The notes: generated by a model from the letters alone, not told the origin. 64,000 nt of DNA from CBDANW01 sp965197825 (GCA_965197825.1 CBDANW010000003.1:1488001-1552000); one strand, 5' to 3'; counted from the stretch's first letter, positions 8,545 to 17,743 are shown. Numbers and translations: made by a program.

Positions 8545-8651
8545 ATGCGCCTCATCTTCGCCCTCGTCGCCCTGGGATTCATTTCTTTCTTCTATAGGCT
8601 GGGAGCGGTGGGCTTGATCGGTCCCGACGAATCGCGTTACGCGGAAGTGGC
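8545..8651 (+). pseudogene. GT39/ArnT-like glycosyltransferase, first 35 codons only
   Basis: The frame starts at ATG 8545 and encodes a first membrane helix followed by GLIGPDESRYAEVA. The PDE-x-RYAE motif is the signature at the first periplasmic loop of GT39 (ArnT/PMT-like) transferases, which move a sugar from a polyprenyl carrier to lipid or protein. IS-A copy 2 begins at 8652 and removes the rest. The remaining ~500 codons do not appear on the far side of the element cluster, so the gene has been split by rearrangement, not only by insertion. Confidence 0.72.
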
Positions 8652-9144
8652 GGGGATGTCCCGGCCGCTGTTGAATTTGGTCGGGTAGCGGCGGCACCTG
8701 TGAATACTCTTAGGCAGCAAACTCATCGCTGTCAAGAGATTTCTGTTTGCTTCTAAGCGCGTGAACGAGAGCGCCCATATGGCGATAGCCTTTGATACGC
8801 CGGAACTTTTTCTGCGCGGTGACGACGCCAAGAGCGGTCCATCGGCGAACCATGGAAGGACTCTTCCAACGCTTGACGTTTCTCGATACTCTGCGAATGG
8901 TTCCGTTGAGATTCTCAATGGCGTTCGTCGTGGCAAGAGACTGGCGAAGTAAGGCGGGCAGCGCGAGCTTCACGACCGTGAGTGTCTCTTCCATCCCTTC
9001 ACGAAGGCTTCCGGCAGCTTCGTCGTAGCCGTTTCGCTCGAGCCACGACACCAATGCCTGAAGTCGCTTGCGCGCCTTGTCGGCACTCTTGCACTTGTAG
9101 GCTTCCTTCATCGTCTGGAGCACGTAGGCGTGACGAGACTTGGG

Positions 9145-10516
9145 GAGCTACCCTCAGAAGGTGTGGAAATAAAGTAAAGGCGGAGTAACCTTCCGCGTCA
9201 CGAAACACGGCGTGAAGGGGCCAACGGAAGGAGACACCGCCATGAAGGAAAAGACCACAGGACGACGGAGCTCGTCAAGGGTGGCTTGGGAGTCGCTGGA
9301 GAAGTGGGCGAGGCTTGAGATCCAGGATTGGGTGCAGGAGCTGATGGTAGCCGAAGTCACGGAGCTTCTCGGGCGTGAGAAATCGGAGAGACGGAAGCCC
9401 GTGGACACAACGGCGGGCTATCGAAATGGATACGGTAAGCCTCGGAAGCTGACGATGAGCGTGGGCACAGTGACGGTTCGCCGGCCGAGAGTACGGGACG
9501 TGGAGGAGAGGTTCGAAAGTCGAGTGCTTCCTCTGTTCAAGCGTCGGAGCGAAACGGTGAGCGAGTTGATTCCGGAGCTGTACCTGCATGGACTAGCTCA
9601 CGGAGATTTCGATCTGTCGCTCCGCGGGCTTCTAGGGGAGGACGCTCCACTTTCTCCCAGCACGGTGTCGCGGCTGAAACAGAAATGGCAGGGAGAGTAC
9701 GAGCAGTGGCTAGCTAGCCCACTGGAAGAACTCGAGCTCGTGTACCTGTGGGTAGATGGCGTGTACGTGAAGGCCGGCCTTGAGAAGGACAAGGCGGCGG
9801 TGCTAGTTGCGGTTGGTGGCCTGTCCGACGGGACGAAAATCGTCCTGACGCTGGAGGCCGGGCATCGAGAATCCGAAGCGTCATGGTCGTCGCTGCTACG
9901 GAGACTGAAGAAGCGCGGTCTGAGATGTCCCCGTTTGGTGATCAGTGACGGTCATCTCGGCATCTGGGCCGCGACCCGAAACGTATTTCCAGAAGCTGAG
10001 GAACAGCGGTGCTGGAACCACCGAATCCTCAACGTACTGGACCGGATTCCGAAAAGGGACCAGGCGCAGGCCAAGCCGCTGTTGACGGCGATCCCCTACG
10101 CCACCAGCCTGCAGGAGTGCGAGACGAAGAAGGCCAAGTTCCAGGATTGGTGCTTGCGCAAGGGTCTTCCGGGGGCCGCGCACGTGCTCGACGAGGACTG
10201 GGAGCGGATGGTCAGCTTTTATTCCTTTCCCAAGCCTCACTGGCAACACCTTCGCACGAGCAACGTCGTGGAGTCACCGTTCGCTGCACTGAGATTGAGA
10301 ACGGATGCGGCCAAAAGGTTCAAGAAAATCGAGTCCGCCACTGCGACAATCTTCAAACTGCTTCTGGTTGCGGAGAAGAATTTTTGCCGGCTCAACGCAC
10401 CGGAGCTGATGCGAGAGGTTCACCTGGGCGTTCGATTTGAAGATGGAGACAGGGTAACGGAGTCGTCGAAGGTTGCTGCTGCCTGAACTTTTTTACACAC
10501 CTATTGACAAGAGCTC
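9145..10516 (+). mobile_element. IS-B: complete IS256-family element nested in IS-A
   Basis: The 1372-bp insertion is flanked by the perfect 8-bp duplication GACTTGGG (9137-9144 and 10517-10524). Comparison with uninterrupted IS-A copies (for example at 2755-2775) confirms the empty site. The ends form an imperfect inverted repeat: left GAGCTACCCTCAGAAGGTGT and right, in reverse complement, GAGCTCTTGTCAATAGGTGT. Confidence 0.94.
9242..10486 (+). CDS. IS-B transposase (IS256 family)
   Basis: A 414-residue transposase starting at ATG 9242 with a GGAAGGAGA ribosome-binding region at 9225-9233. The catalytic acids are visible as YLWVDGVYVKAG, LVISDGHLGIWAA and NVVESPFAALRLR, with the C/H motif in QRCWNHRILNVLD. 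It is clearly a different IS256 lineage from IS-A and from the element at 750. No internal stop and full length, so probably active; it is the youngest datable event in this cluster because it sits inside another IS. Confidence 0.93.
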   Translation: MKEKTTGRRSSSRVAWESLEKWARLEIQDWVQELMVAEVTELLGREKSERRKPVDTTAGYRNGYGKPRKLTMSVGTVTVRRPRVRDVEERFESRVLPLFKRRSETVSELIPELYLHGLAHGDFDLSLRGLLGEDAPLSPSTVSRLKQKWQGEYEQWLASPLEELELVYLWVDGVYVKAGLEKDKAAVLVAVGGLSDGTKIVLTLEAGHRESEASWSSLLRRLKKRGLRCPRLVISDGHLGIWAATRNVFPEAEEQRCWNHRILNVLDRIPKRDQAQAKPLLTAIPYATSLQECETKKAKFQDWCLRKGLPGAAHVLDEDWERMVSFYSFPKPHWQHLRTSNVVESPFAALRLRTDAAKRFKKIESATATIFKLLLVAEKNFCRLNAPELMREVHLGVRFEDGDRVTESSKVAAA

Positions 10517-11575
10517 GACTTGGGAAGGTACGAGCGAAGATTCCGGAGTTTATGGATCTGGCACCTTTGGATGACCGCGAGGTCCCCCAAAACGTCGACG
10601 AGTGCCTTGCGGATGCCTTTGCCTCCGTCCACTACGCAGAGAATCGACTCATCGACGCGCAAGCCTCGCTCGAGAAGGTCCTGCAACATCGCGGTGCACA
10701 CCCGAGAGTTCTCCGTCGAGCCCAGCCATATACCCAGGGGCACCTTCGTTCCATCTATTGTGATACCGAGAGTTACGACGACGGTCTGTCCGGCCACCTC
10801 AAGGCCATCCAGCATCAGTGCCGCAAGCTCGAACTCCTCTAGCCGCCGAGACAGGTATTCCTCGAGCTTCTTAGTCGTCTGGCTCACGAGGTGACGGCTG
10901 GCGGCACTCTTACTCGTGCCACGAGACTTCAACTTGGCCGCGGGTTTGTCCAGACTCGATTCGTAATTTCGGGTCGATACCCCCACCAAGATCTGATTCA
11001 ACACTCGCTCTGGAAGCGGGTCTTCTTCGCGGAAGGCTTCGAAGTGTGGAAGCGACGCCTCCTCGCCCGACTTCGAGCGAACTCGAGGTCGCGACACTTG
11101 GATGCGACGACCACCGAAGCTCAGCTCTCCGTTCGTGCTCCCACAGTGGTTATGAGTTCGCTCCTTCTCGTGCTTGCCCTTGAGCCCCGCGATCTCCTCG
11201 GCGTCCTCTCTGAGCAGTAGGTGCAGAGCTGTCAGTCCTTGCTCGTACACCCATTCCGTCAGATCCGCCTTCGTGGCCGCGATCCCAGCTATCATCGGTA
11301 GCAGTATCTGACCGACTTGGCCAACTACCTTGCCCGTAGGCGAGTGCGTTTGCTTTCTTACTGGCTTCTTCGATTTCCTAGGCATTGGTGGCTCCTTGTC
11401 CCCCTCTGGAGACGGTTTATTGGCAGACCTATTCTTAGGCCGGCCAAGGAGCCGCCGCTACCCCAAATTCAACATCCGGCGGGACATCCCCGCACAACCT
11501 GGCGCTTCTCAGCAGTGACCCTGCCCGGGTTTTGTGGACATCAACCGAGGCGCGACAATGCGCCTGGAGGCGTCC

Positions 11576-11872
11576 ATGGGAGAACGACGACGCAGGAAGT
11601 TCACGGGGGAGTTCAAGAAGGAAGCGGTCCGGCTGTTCAGGGAGGGCGAGGGCAGCATCGGCCAGGTCGCTAAGGAACTGGACCTGACGGAATCGGCCCT
11701 TCGAAACTGGGTGAAACAATACAAAGTTGATCACGGTGAAGGTCCACGCGAGGCTCTGACGACGGCGGAACGTGATGAGCTCCGTTCGCTACGGCGTCGA
11801 GTGCGTACGTTGGAGCAAGAGCGAGAAATATTAAAAAAGGCGGCGGCCTTCTTCGCGAAGGAAAGCGAATGA
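11576..11872 (+). CDS. IS3-family OrfA (helix-turn-helix DNA-binding subunit)
   Basis: A 98-residue protein of the IS3/IS911 transposase OrfA type. It has a helix-turn-helix (FTGEFKKEAVRLF followed by IGQVAKELDLTESALRNWVK) and a C-terminal leucine-rich coiled coil (LRSLRRRVRTLEQEREILKK) used to dimerise. ATG 11576 precedes the conserved GERRRRKFT start; the frame is also open further upstream. It overlaps orfB by 4 nt (ATGA at 11869). The slippery heptamer at 11833-11839 allows an OrfAB fusion by -1 frameshifting. Confidence 0.9.
   Translation: MGERRRRKFTGEFKKEAVRLFREGEGSIGQVAKELDLTESALRNWVKQYKVDHGEGPREALTTAERDELRSLRRRVRTLEQEREILKKAAAFFAKESE
11833..11839 (+). promoter_or_regulatory. Programmed -1 frameshift heptamer of the IS3 element
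   Basis: The heptamer A AAA AAG lies in the orfA zero frame (codons TTA AAA AAG at 11831-11839). orfB is in the -1 frame. This is the standard arrangement by which IS3 elements make the OrfAB transposase. Confidence 0.75.
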
Positions 11873-12747
11873 GATTCAAATTCATTCACGCGGAGCGGGC
11901 CAACTACCCGGTGCGGGTGATGTGCCGAGTTCTGAGGGTATCGACCAGCGGCTACTACGCTCAGATGAAGCGCGCGCCCAGCAAGCGACAGTGTGAGGAT
12001 GGGAAGCTGAAGCTGCGCATCCAAGCGATCCACGCCCATAGCCGTGGTACCTACGGCAGGGAGCGTGTACGTCGCCAGCTTGACGGGGAGAACGTCGAGG
12101 TAGGCAAGCAGCGAGTGGCACGGCTGATGCGTGAGATGGGCCTGCAGGGTCTGCCCAGCAAGCGTTTTCGCCGCACGACCGACAGCAAGCACGATCGCCC
12201 CATCGCACCCAACGTGCTCGGCCGGAACTTCGAAGCCGCACGACCGAACCAGTTCTGGGTGACGGACATAACCTACATCCGGACTTGGGAAGGCTGGCTC
12301 TACTTGGCGGTCATCCTCGATCTGTTCTCGCGTCGTGTCGTCGGCTGGGCGATGCAGCCCCACCTGCGCGCGGAGCTTGCTCTCGAGGCGCTTCACATGG
12401 CCTTGGGGCGCCGCCTGCCGGAAAGTGGCTTGGTGCATCATTCAGACCGTGGTACTCAATACGCGGCTGCGACCTACCAGGCCGTGCTCGATGAGTACGG
12501 CATCGTGTGCTCGATGAGCCGCAAGGGTGATTGCTGGGACAACGCCGTGACCGAGAGCTTCTTAGGCACGCTCAAGACCGAGCTCCTCCACCGATGTAGT
12601 TGGCCAACACGACGTATGGCCAAAGACGCGGTCGCGAGCTACATCGAGGGGTTCTACAATCCGTATCGACTCCACTCGTCACTCGATTACAACAGCCCAA
12701 TGGTGTTCGAACGGATTCATGACCTCAAAACGGCTCATGCGAGATAA
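11869..12747 (+). CDS. IS3-family OrfB (DDE transposase, rve domain)
   Basis: A 292-residue protein with an N-terminal HTH_21 region (GTYGRERVRRQL) and an integrase-type catalytic core. The acids are the Asp in WVTDITYIRTWEG, the Asp in HHSDRGTQYAA, and the Glu in DCWDNAVTESFLGTLKTE. It is full length. It is probably translated mainly as the C-terminal half of an OrfAB fusion through the upstream A6G site. Nothing suggests damage. Confidence 0.93.
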   Translation: MRFKFIHAERANYPVRVMCRVLRVSTSGYYAQMKRAPSKRQCEDGKLKLRIQAIHAHSRGTYGRERVRRQLDGENVEVGKQRVARLMREMGLQGLPSKRFRRTTDSKHDRPIAPNVLGRNFEAARPNQFWVTDITYIRTWEGWLYLAVILDLFSRRVVGWAMQPHLRAELALEALHMALGRRLPESGLVHHSDRGTQYAAATYQAVLDEYGIVCSMSRKGDCWDNAVTESFLGTLKTELLHRCSWPTRRMAKDAVASYIEGFYNPYRLHSSLDYNSPMVFERIHDLKTAHAR

Positions 12748-12778
12748 TCAACCTGTCCACTTTTCCTGGGCAAAGTCA

Positions 12779-13057
12779 CGACGAACGCCATTGAGAATCT
12801 CAACGGAACCATTCGCAGAGTATCGAGAAACGTCAAGCGTTGGAAGAGTCCTTCCATGGTTCGCCGATGGACCGCTCTTGGCGTCGTCACCGCGCAGAAA
12901 AAGTTCCGGCGTATCAAAGGCTATCGCCATATGGGCGCTCTCGTTCACGCGCTTAGAAGCAAACAGAAATCTCTTGACAGCGATGAGTTTGCTGCCTAAG
13001 AGTATTCACAGGTGCCGCCGCTACCCGACCAAATTCAACAGCGGCCGGGACATCCCC
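12779..13057 (+). mobile_element. IS-A copy 4: 279-bp terminal fragment, inverted
   Basis: The fragment encodes the last ~73 residues of the IS-A transposase (from NAIENLNGTIRR to DSDEFAA, stop 12997-12999) on the plus strand. It ends with the IS-A left terminal repeat in reverse orientation (CATCCCC at 13051-13057). The IS3 element abuts its other side. It lies in inverted orientation relative to IS-A copy 2, about 1.3 kb away. A barrel gene follows directly. Confidence 0.88.
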
Positions 13058-13106
13058 CTATTCCCCGCCTGGAATTGTTAGAATCCACCTCTTGAGGAGG
13101 TGACGG

Positions 13107-13703
13107 ATGAGGAAAGGCCCCTGGATCCTGGTGTCGGCTCTGCTGCTAGGCGGCATGTTGGGCAGGGCGGACGCACAGGTGCAGCGGTTCATCATTGGGG
13201 GAGGCGGGGGGTTCGCTACGCTATTCGATCCCCGCTTGGACCTCGGCCGGGGCACCAACCTCGAAGGCTTTTTCGGTTTCCGGGTCAGCGACCAGATCAC
13301 GCTCGAAGTCAGCATGGACTTCACCAGCGTGAAGCGAGTGTTCACCCAGTTCGGCGACATCGTCGTGGAAACGGATCCCGCGGTCGTTGGCCAATTCAGC
13401 CTGGAGCAGAAACGCTATCATCTCGACGGCACTTTCTATTACCACTTTGGTCGAAGAAAGCCCTTCCATCCCTATATTTTCGGTGCCGGCGGAGTCGTTC
13501 GGAGAGACAACACCATTGGAGAGTTCGAAGAAGACATCGTGAAGGAGACGGAGCACGAACCGACGGTCAGTTTCGGCGCCGGCTTCGACTATTACGTTCT
13601 CTATAACGTCGCGGTTCGCGCCGACATGCGCTGGTGGTTGCCAGGAGGAAAGACCGAGTCACGAACGCGCCGTATTTTTTTCGGCGTCGGCTACTACTTC
13701 TGA
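13107..13703 (+). CDS. Outer-membrane beta-barrel protein (OmpA/W-like size), unknown function
   Basis: A 198-residue protein with a signal peptide (residues 1-23, ending ADA) and a Gly/aromatic-rich barrel that finishes in FFGVGYYF, the expected outer-membrane C-terminal signal. The ATG is preceded by a strong GAGGAGGTGA site at 13094-13103. The segment HLDGTFYYHFGRRKPFHPYI and the later FGAGFDYYVL look like barrel hairpins of the OMP_b-brl type. Its stop overlaps by 10 nt the 3' end of the convergent hydrolase gene. The IS-A fragment upstream ends only 50 bp before the start, so its original promoter may have been replaced. Confidence 0.75.
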   Translation: MRKGPWILVSALLLGGMLGRADAQVQRFIIGGGGGFATLFDPRLDLGRGTNLEGFFGFRVSDQITLEVSMDFTSVKRVFTQFGDIVVETDPAVVGQFSLEQKRYHLDGTFYYHFGRRKPFHPYIFGAGGVVRRDNTIGEFEEDIVKETEHEPTVSFGAGFDYYVLYNVAVRADMRWWLPGGKTESRTRRIFFGVGYYF

Positions 13704-14872
13704 CCTTCTTCGGGCGATTCGGCCGACCAGGAACGCCCCGACCCTCGCAGAGACTTAGCTAGGAAGCGGGAGATCGCCAGCCCGTCTATCCAGTTGAACG
13801 GAAACTTCCCGGTCGTGTAGTGACCGCAAGGTAGGACCATTTTCTCGTGGCGTATGCCGAGTTGCTCGAAGGACGCAACGAGCCGTCGCGATTCATCGGG
13901 TGGGAACGACAGATCGTATCGTGCATAGATCAGCAACACTCCCCGCCTACTGCCGAGCAGACGCTCGTAGTGGCTCCGCGGGCTGATCGGCAACCAGAGC
14001 TTCCGCAGCTCTTCGAGACCTATCTTCCCTTCCAAGCCCTGGCGCACGTGCCGCGTCGAGATGCCTTGCCACACGACATCCGCAAAATACGGAGAGACGT
14101 GGTTCATAACACCGGCTCGAATACGGTCGTCGTGCGCCAACGTGATGAAGGCGATCGCCGAGCCGAGACTCGTTCCGACGATGCCAATGGGTCCATACCC
14201 TTCCGACAACAGCCACCCTACAGCGGACCGGGCCTCCCAGACCGCTTGACGACAGGCTTGAAGAGTGCGCCCCAGATTCGGGCTCAGCATGTAATCCGCA
14301 CGAGCTAGGTCCTCTGGCATCCTCGGCCCGTGATAGGGGAGCGTGACACGCAGGGCGGTCAATCCGAAGCGATTGAGTAACCGGCAGAGTCCCGTTTGTG
14401 CCCCTCCTTTTGCATTCCACTGGGGGAGCACGATCACCGCGGCGCCGCGTTCCGCGGTAGGAAAAAACAGGCCGTGGGCAACGTTGTTGTTGGCGTACGG
14501 CGTAGGCAACGGAGTCGTGAACTTCAGCTGAGCGTCCTCGAGATCGAAGTCGGAGACCGGGGGCGGTGTGAAGTAAACGTCGTTGTTGGCCAGAGCCTCC
14601 TCTACATGATGGTGAAAAAAACTCCGAGCTTCTCGATCGGAGAGCGTCCCGTCACCCAGAAATCCGGTGCCCCAGTCGAAGGGCAGTACGCGGCGCTCGG
14701 GATCGTCCCGTACCGCTAGGTAGTTCTCCCAGGCATGAAAAAGATGACGTAACAAGATCGCGATGCCTCCCGAATGGCCTAAACAGTAGATAATAGAAGA
14801 GTCGCCCCGGCCCTCCAAATCTTTCCTTGCCAGGATACCCTGTTGACCGCGCGCTCGAGCCCGCCTTAACAT
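13694..14872 (-). CDS. Alpha/beta-hydrolase family protein
   Basis: A 392-residue protein with an alpha/beta-hydrolase fold in its C-terminal 250 residues. The nucleophile elbow is GTSLGS, a candidate acid is in YDLSFPPDES, and the catalytic His is in CGHYTTGKFP. The N-terminal 140 residues are specific to this group and unassigned. The start at 14872 (MLRRARARG) is chosen because the frame upstream overlaps the divergent kinase start at 14903; no strong ribosome-binding site is visible. The function could be esterase- or lipase-like; no substrate can be given. Confidence 0.72.
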   Translation of the reverse strand: MLRRARARGQQGILARKDLEGRGDSSIIYCLGHSGGIAILLRHLFHAWENYLAVRDDPERRVLPFDWGTGFLGDGTLSDREARSFFHHHVEEALANNDVYFTPPPVSDFDLEDAQLKFTTPLPTPYANNNVAHGLFFPTAERGAAVIVLPQWNAKGGAQTGLCRLLNRFGLTALRVTLPYHGPRMPEDLARADYMLSPNLGRTLQACRQAVWEARSAVGWLLSEGYGPIGIVGTSLGSAIAFITLAHDDRIRAGVMNHVSPYFADVVWQGISTRHVRQGLEGKIGLEELRKLWLPISPRSHYERLLGSRRGVLLIYARYDLSFPPDESRRLVASFEQLGIRHEKMVLPCGHYTTGKFPFNWIDGLAISRFLAKSLRGSGRSWSAESPEEGQK

Positions 14873-14902
14873 GGCCCATGCTGAAAGCCGGGCAGCACTG
14901 AA

Positions 14903-15707
14903 ATGCCCTCCGAATCGGATCCAGTCGGCAAGGTCCTGGCCGGCAAATACCGAATAGAAAGCCTTCTCAAGCGAGGTGGCATGGGGGCGGTCTATCGAGC
15001 CACCCACCTCATGCTGCACAAACCGATTGCCATCAAGCTCATCAAACCCGAGCTGGTTCCACGCGAGACACGATCAGTCGTTTTCACCGAGAGGCGCAGG
15101 CGGCGAGCAAACTCGATCACCCGAACATCGTGACCATCCACGATCTCGGAGAAAGCGAAGACGGCACGCTCTACATCGCCATGGAGTTGGTCTCGGGTAC
15201 GAGTCTCAAGGAGCTCGTCAAGGCAGAAGGTGCGTTACGGCCGGAACGAGCCGTTCGCATCGCGGCGGCCATCGGCAGCGCCCTGGCCCTCGCGCACCGA
15301 AACCACATCGTCCACCGCGATCTCAAACCTCAGAACATCATGATCTGCCGGGATGCCGACGGACAGGAGCAGCCAAAATTCTTGGACTTCGGCATCGCCA
15401 AGACGTTCGAAAGCGACGGACCCGCTCTGACTTCAACCGGCTTGGTGTTCGGCACGCCTCATTACATGTCGCCCGAGCAAGCGAAGAGTCCCGCGGTCGA
15501 CGGACGGAGCGATCTCTACGCGCTGGGGATCATTCTCTACGAGATGCTGGTGGGTAGGGTCCCCTTCGACGCGGAATCGATTCCAGCCATCTTGGTAAAG
15601 CATCTGAACGAAGCGCCGAAGCCTCCCACCGAGCTTCGCCCCGGCCTCGATCCGAAGCTCGAGGCCATCGTCCTCCGTTGCTTGGAAAAGGAACCTGAAA
15701 GGCGCTA
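14903..15707 (+). pseudogene. Ser/Thr protein kinase, frameshifted and cut by IS-A
   Basis: The gene starts MPSESDPVGKVLAGKYRIES and has a glycine loop (LLKRGGMGAVYRATH), the catalytic HRDLKPQNIM, the DFGIAK metal motif and GTPHYMSPEQAK. The frame shifts near 15065-15075, between LVPRE and the FHREAQAASKLDHPNIV segment, so a one-base indel breaks the N-lobe. At 15708, just after CLEKEPERRYQ, an IS-A fragment replaces the rest, including the usual membrane segment and sensor region. It is one of two Hanks-type kinases in the window; the other begins at 63825. Confidence 0.85.
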
Positions 15708-16201
15708 TCAACACTCGCTCTGGAAGCGGGTCTTCTTCGCGGAAGGCCTCGAAGTGTGGAAGCGACGCCTCCTCGCCCGACTTCGAGCGAACTCGAGGTC
15801 GCGACACTTGGATGCGACGACCACCGAAGCTCAGCTCTCCGTTCGTGTTCCCCCAGTGGTTATGAGTTCGCTCCTTCTCGTGCTTGCCCTTGAGCCCCGC
15901 GATCTCCTCGGCGTCCTCTCTGAGCAGTAGGTGCAGAGCTGTCAGTCCTTGCTCGTACACCCATTCCGTCAGATCCGCCTTCGTGGCCGCGATCCCAGCT
16001 ATCATCGGTAGCAGTATCTGACCGACTTGGCCAACTACCTTGCCCGTAGGCGAGTGTGTTTGCTTTCTTACTGGCTTCTTCGATTTCCTAGGCATTGGTG
16101 GCTCCTTGTCCCCCTCTGGAGACGGTTTATTGGCAGACCTATTCTTAGGCCGGCCAAGGAGCCGCCGCTACCCCAAATTCAACATCCGGCGGGACATCCC
16201 C
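15708..16201 (-). mobile_element. IS-A copy 3: right-end fragment
   Basis: The fragment carries the IS-A right terminus (reverse complement GGGGATGTCCCGCCGGATGT ending at 16201) and the region coding for the first ~125 transposase residues (start MPRKSKK at 16095). It begins at 15708 within the same 29-bp window where copy 1 ends (3239-3267). It interrupts the kinase gene; the far flank after 16201 does not continue that gene. Confidence 0.88.
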
Positions 16202-16296
16202 ACGGATGGAGTTGCGGCGCTGCCCGCCGAGCAATTGGCGGTGCTAATCTACAATGGACTTCCGTTGCGGGCGGGAGTCAAGCCCATTCTTAGTTG
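16202..16296 (+). pseudogene. Orphan 3' end of an unknown gene
   Basis: The frame following the IS-A end encodes TDGVAALPAEQLAVLIYNGL plus a further 11 residues and stops at TGA 16294-16296. It reads like genuine coding sequence but has no start, and it does not resemble the kinase on the other side of the IS-A fragment. It may be the tail of a gene cut elsewhere. Part of it could belong to the next element's end. No family recognised. Confidence 0.35.
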
Positions 16297-17699
16297 AAAC
16301 TCTCCACGGCTCACGTTTAAGCGACCTTCTTCTTCGATACGGTTGATGTCTTCGCCTCGATCTTCAGTTCCAGCTTGAGAGCTTCGCGAAGCTTGGGAAG
16401 ATGGCGGTAGCCCACCACCTTCCTCAAGCGCGGTTCGATGTCTACGAGCGCCGTTGCCAACCAGCGCTGGCGTTGGCTCGAGTTCTTCCAGTGGTCGACC
16501 TTCGCGCAGCGTTCCTCGACGAGAGCATTGACGGACTCAAAGGCAGTTCGTCGTCTTGAACGAACGGCCCAGCACCGCGTGCACGCCGAGTCGATGCAAC
16601 GTCAGCGTCTCCTCAAGGCCTTCCTCCAGGCTGCCAGCTGCGGATTGGTTCCGCTCTTCTAACTCACCGTGGAGTTGCTCGAGCGCAGTGAGGGCCTCTT
16701 CGTACTCCGGCCTGTTGTAGGCCCACTGGAGCCGCTTGCGCCATGACGCCTGCTCGCCCTTGGACAGGTAGCTCACTACGTTTTCACGTTTGTGCCACTG
16801 GCAGCGTTGTATCAGAGCCCGCTTACGGAATGCCTTCTTGACTGCCGCTTGGAGACCCTTGCCGCCGTCGATGATCACCAGCAGACCCTGGGAGATATCG
16901 AGTCCCCGCTCGAGCAGTGAACGCAGGAACGGCGTCAACACCTGCCCGTTCTCCGTGTCCGTCTCCACGAAGCCCAAGAAGCGTTTTTCCCCGCAAAGCG
17001 TGATGCCCAGAGCCACGACCATCGTTGCCTCGGCGAATGTCTTCCCATCCAGAAACAGCGCCACCACATCCTCGCCGGTCAGATCCCGTTCCTGCATCTC
17101 CCGCAGCTTCGCAGCGCTCGCTTGCACGAACCCTCGGGACACCGTTGAGCTCGACAGCCCGATGGCGCCCGGAATCGCTTCCGCTGCCGCCTCGTAGTTG
17201 CGACAAGAGATTCCGTAGAGAACTCGTTTCAGCAGAAGATCATTCACCTCACCGCCGTGGCTCACCGCCTCGTAGCAGCGAAGCGGAATCTCTCCTCCCT
17301 CGATGCTCCGAACCCGTGGCACACGGATCGGTACCCGCTGGCCGCCAAGCCCTACCGTGCCCGGGTTGCTTCCGGGACGGCGACCGCGCTCCAGCTCGTC
17401 CTTGCGAGACTATCGCTCTCCCGCCAACGCCTTCACTCCGTCGTCGAGCAACTCGTGAACGTGCATTAGACCAAGGGGGACCAACGAACGGATCATCTCT
17501 ACCTTGGCGTCCAGCGCGAGTTCCCCGTAATCCTCGTGCCTCACCATCTCGACCTCACCCAAACGACGCGACTTCTTGCGTTTCTTGACCGAACGTAGCA
17601 GACTTCCCATCTTGGCTTCCTTTCTTCGCGGCTTGATTTTGTTTTGTCCAACGCCATCAAACCACGGAGTTTGGAGCCGTTTCAATTCCCAACTAAGAT
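16297..17699 (-). mobile_element. IS-C: decayed IS256-family element
   Basis: A degenerate element of about 1.4 kb carrying one broken IS256-type transposase. Possible ends share TCTTAGTTG (16287-16298 on the left and, in reverse complement, near 17690-17700 on the right), but the inverted repeat is weak and the limits are approximate. No target duplication was found. It lies between the IS-A fragment and the IS66/DUF4338 unit, consistent with an old insertion hot zone. Confidence 0.55.
16317..17610 (-). pseudogene. IS-C transposase (IS256 family) with nonsense and frameshift mutations
   Basis: The reading frame begins MGSLLRSVKKRKKSRR at 17610. It meets an in-frame TAG at 17410-17412 (after DDGVKALAGER), resumes as RKDELERGRRPG, and continues through the catalytic region with Asp residues in ALFLDGKTF and LVIIDGGKGLQA and the C/H motif in QRCQWHKRENVV. 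Near 16540 a one-base shift breaks the frame just at the last catalytic motif (ESVNALVEERC). The C-terminus ends in a Lys-rich tail at 16317. Two independent lesions mean it is dead unless they are sequencing errors. Confidence 0.82.
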
Positions 17700-17743
17700 T
17701 GGCACACTTTCGCGGGCGGGAATGGCGGAGGCGTGGCGTCGGG

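Larger units (their letters stand above)
8710..11385 (-). pseudogene. IS-A transposase split by IS-B
   Basis: The N-terminal part runs from MPRKSKKPVRK (start 11385) to 10517, and the C-terminal part from 9144 to the stop at 8710. Together they reconstruct a complete ~427-residue IS256-type transposase with an N-terminal region, the SRPRVRSKSGEE linker, catalytic Asp residues in LMLDG and VVDGGKG, and the Glu in NAIENLNG. The reading frame is otherwise undamaged, so this copy was probably intact until IS-B landed at codons for the HAYVLQ/PKS region. Confidence 0.88.
8652..11491 (-). mobile_element. IS-A copy 2, both ends present, interrupted by IS-B
   Basis: The left end GGGGATGTCCCGGCCGCTGT at 8652 and the right end (reverse complement GGGGATGTCCCGCCGGATGT) at 11491 define the full IS-A inverted repeats. 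After removing IS-B and one 8-bp duplicate, the element is about 1460 bp. The outside flanks (GAAGTGGC on the left, GCACAACC on the right) do not match, so no target duplication exists. The copy is therefore a product of recombination, or its site has since been altered. Confidence 0.9.
11516..12778 (+). mobile_element. IS3-family element with intact orfA-orfB
   Basis: The 1263-bp element has ends TGACCCTGCCCGGGTTTTGT and, in reverse complement of the right end, TGACTTTGCCCAGGAAAAGT, sharing TGAC, TGCCC and the following GTGGACA. It carries two overlapping genes with a -1 frameshift site. The left flank is a 24-nt unique sequence (11492-11515) after IS-A copy 2, and the right flank is the interior of another IS-A copy. 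No 3-4 bp target duplication is seen, so one side has probably been rearranged since insertion. Confidence 0.87.
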
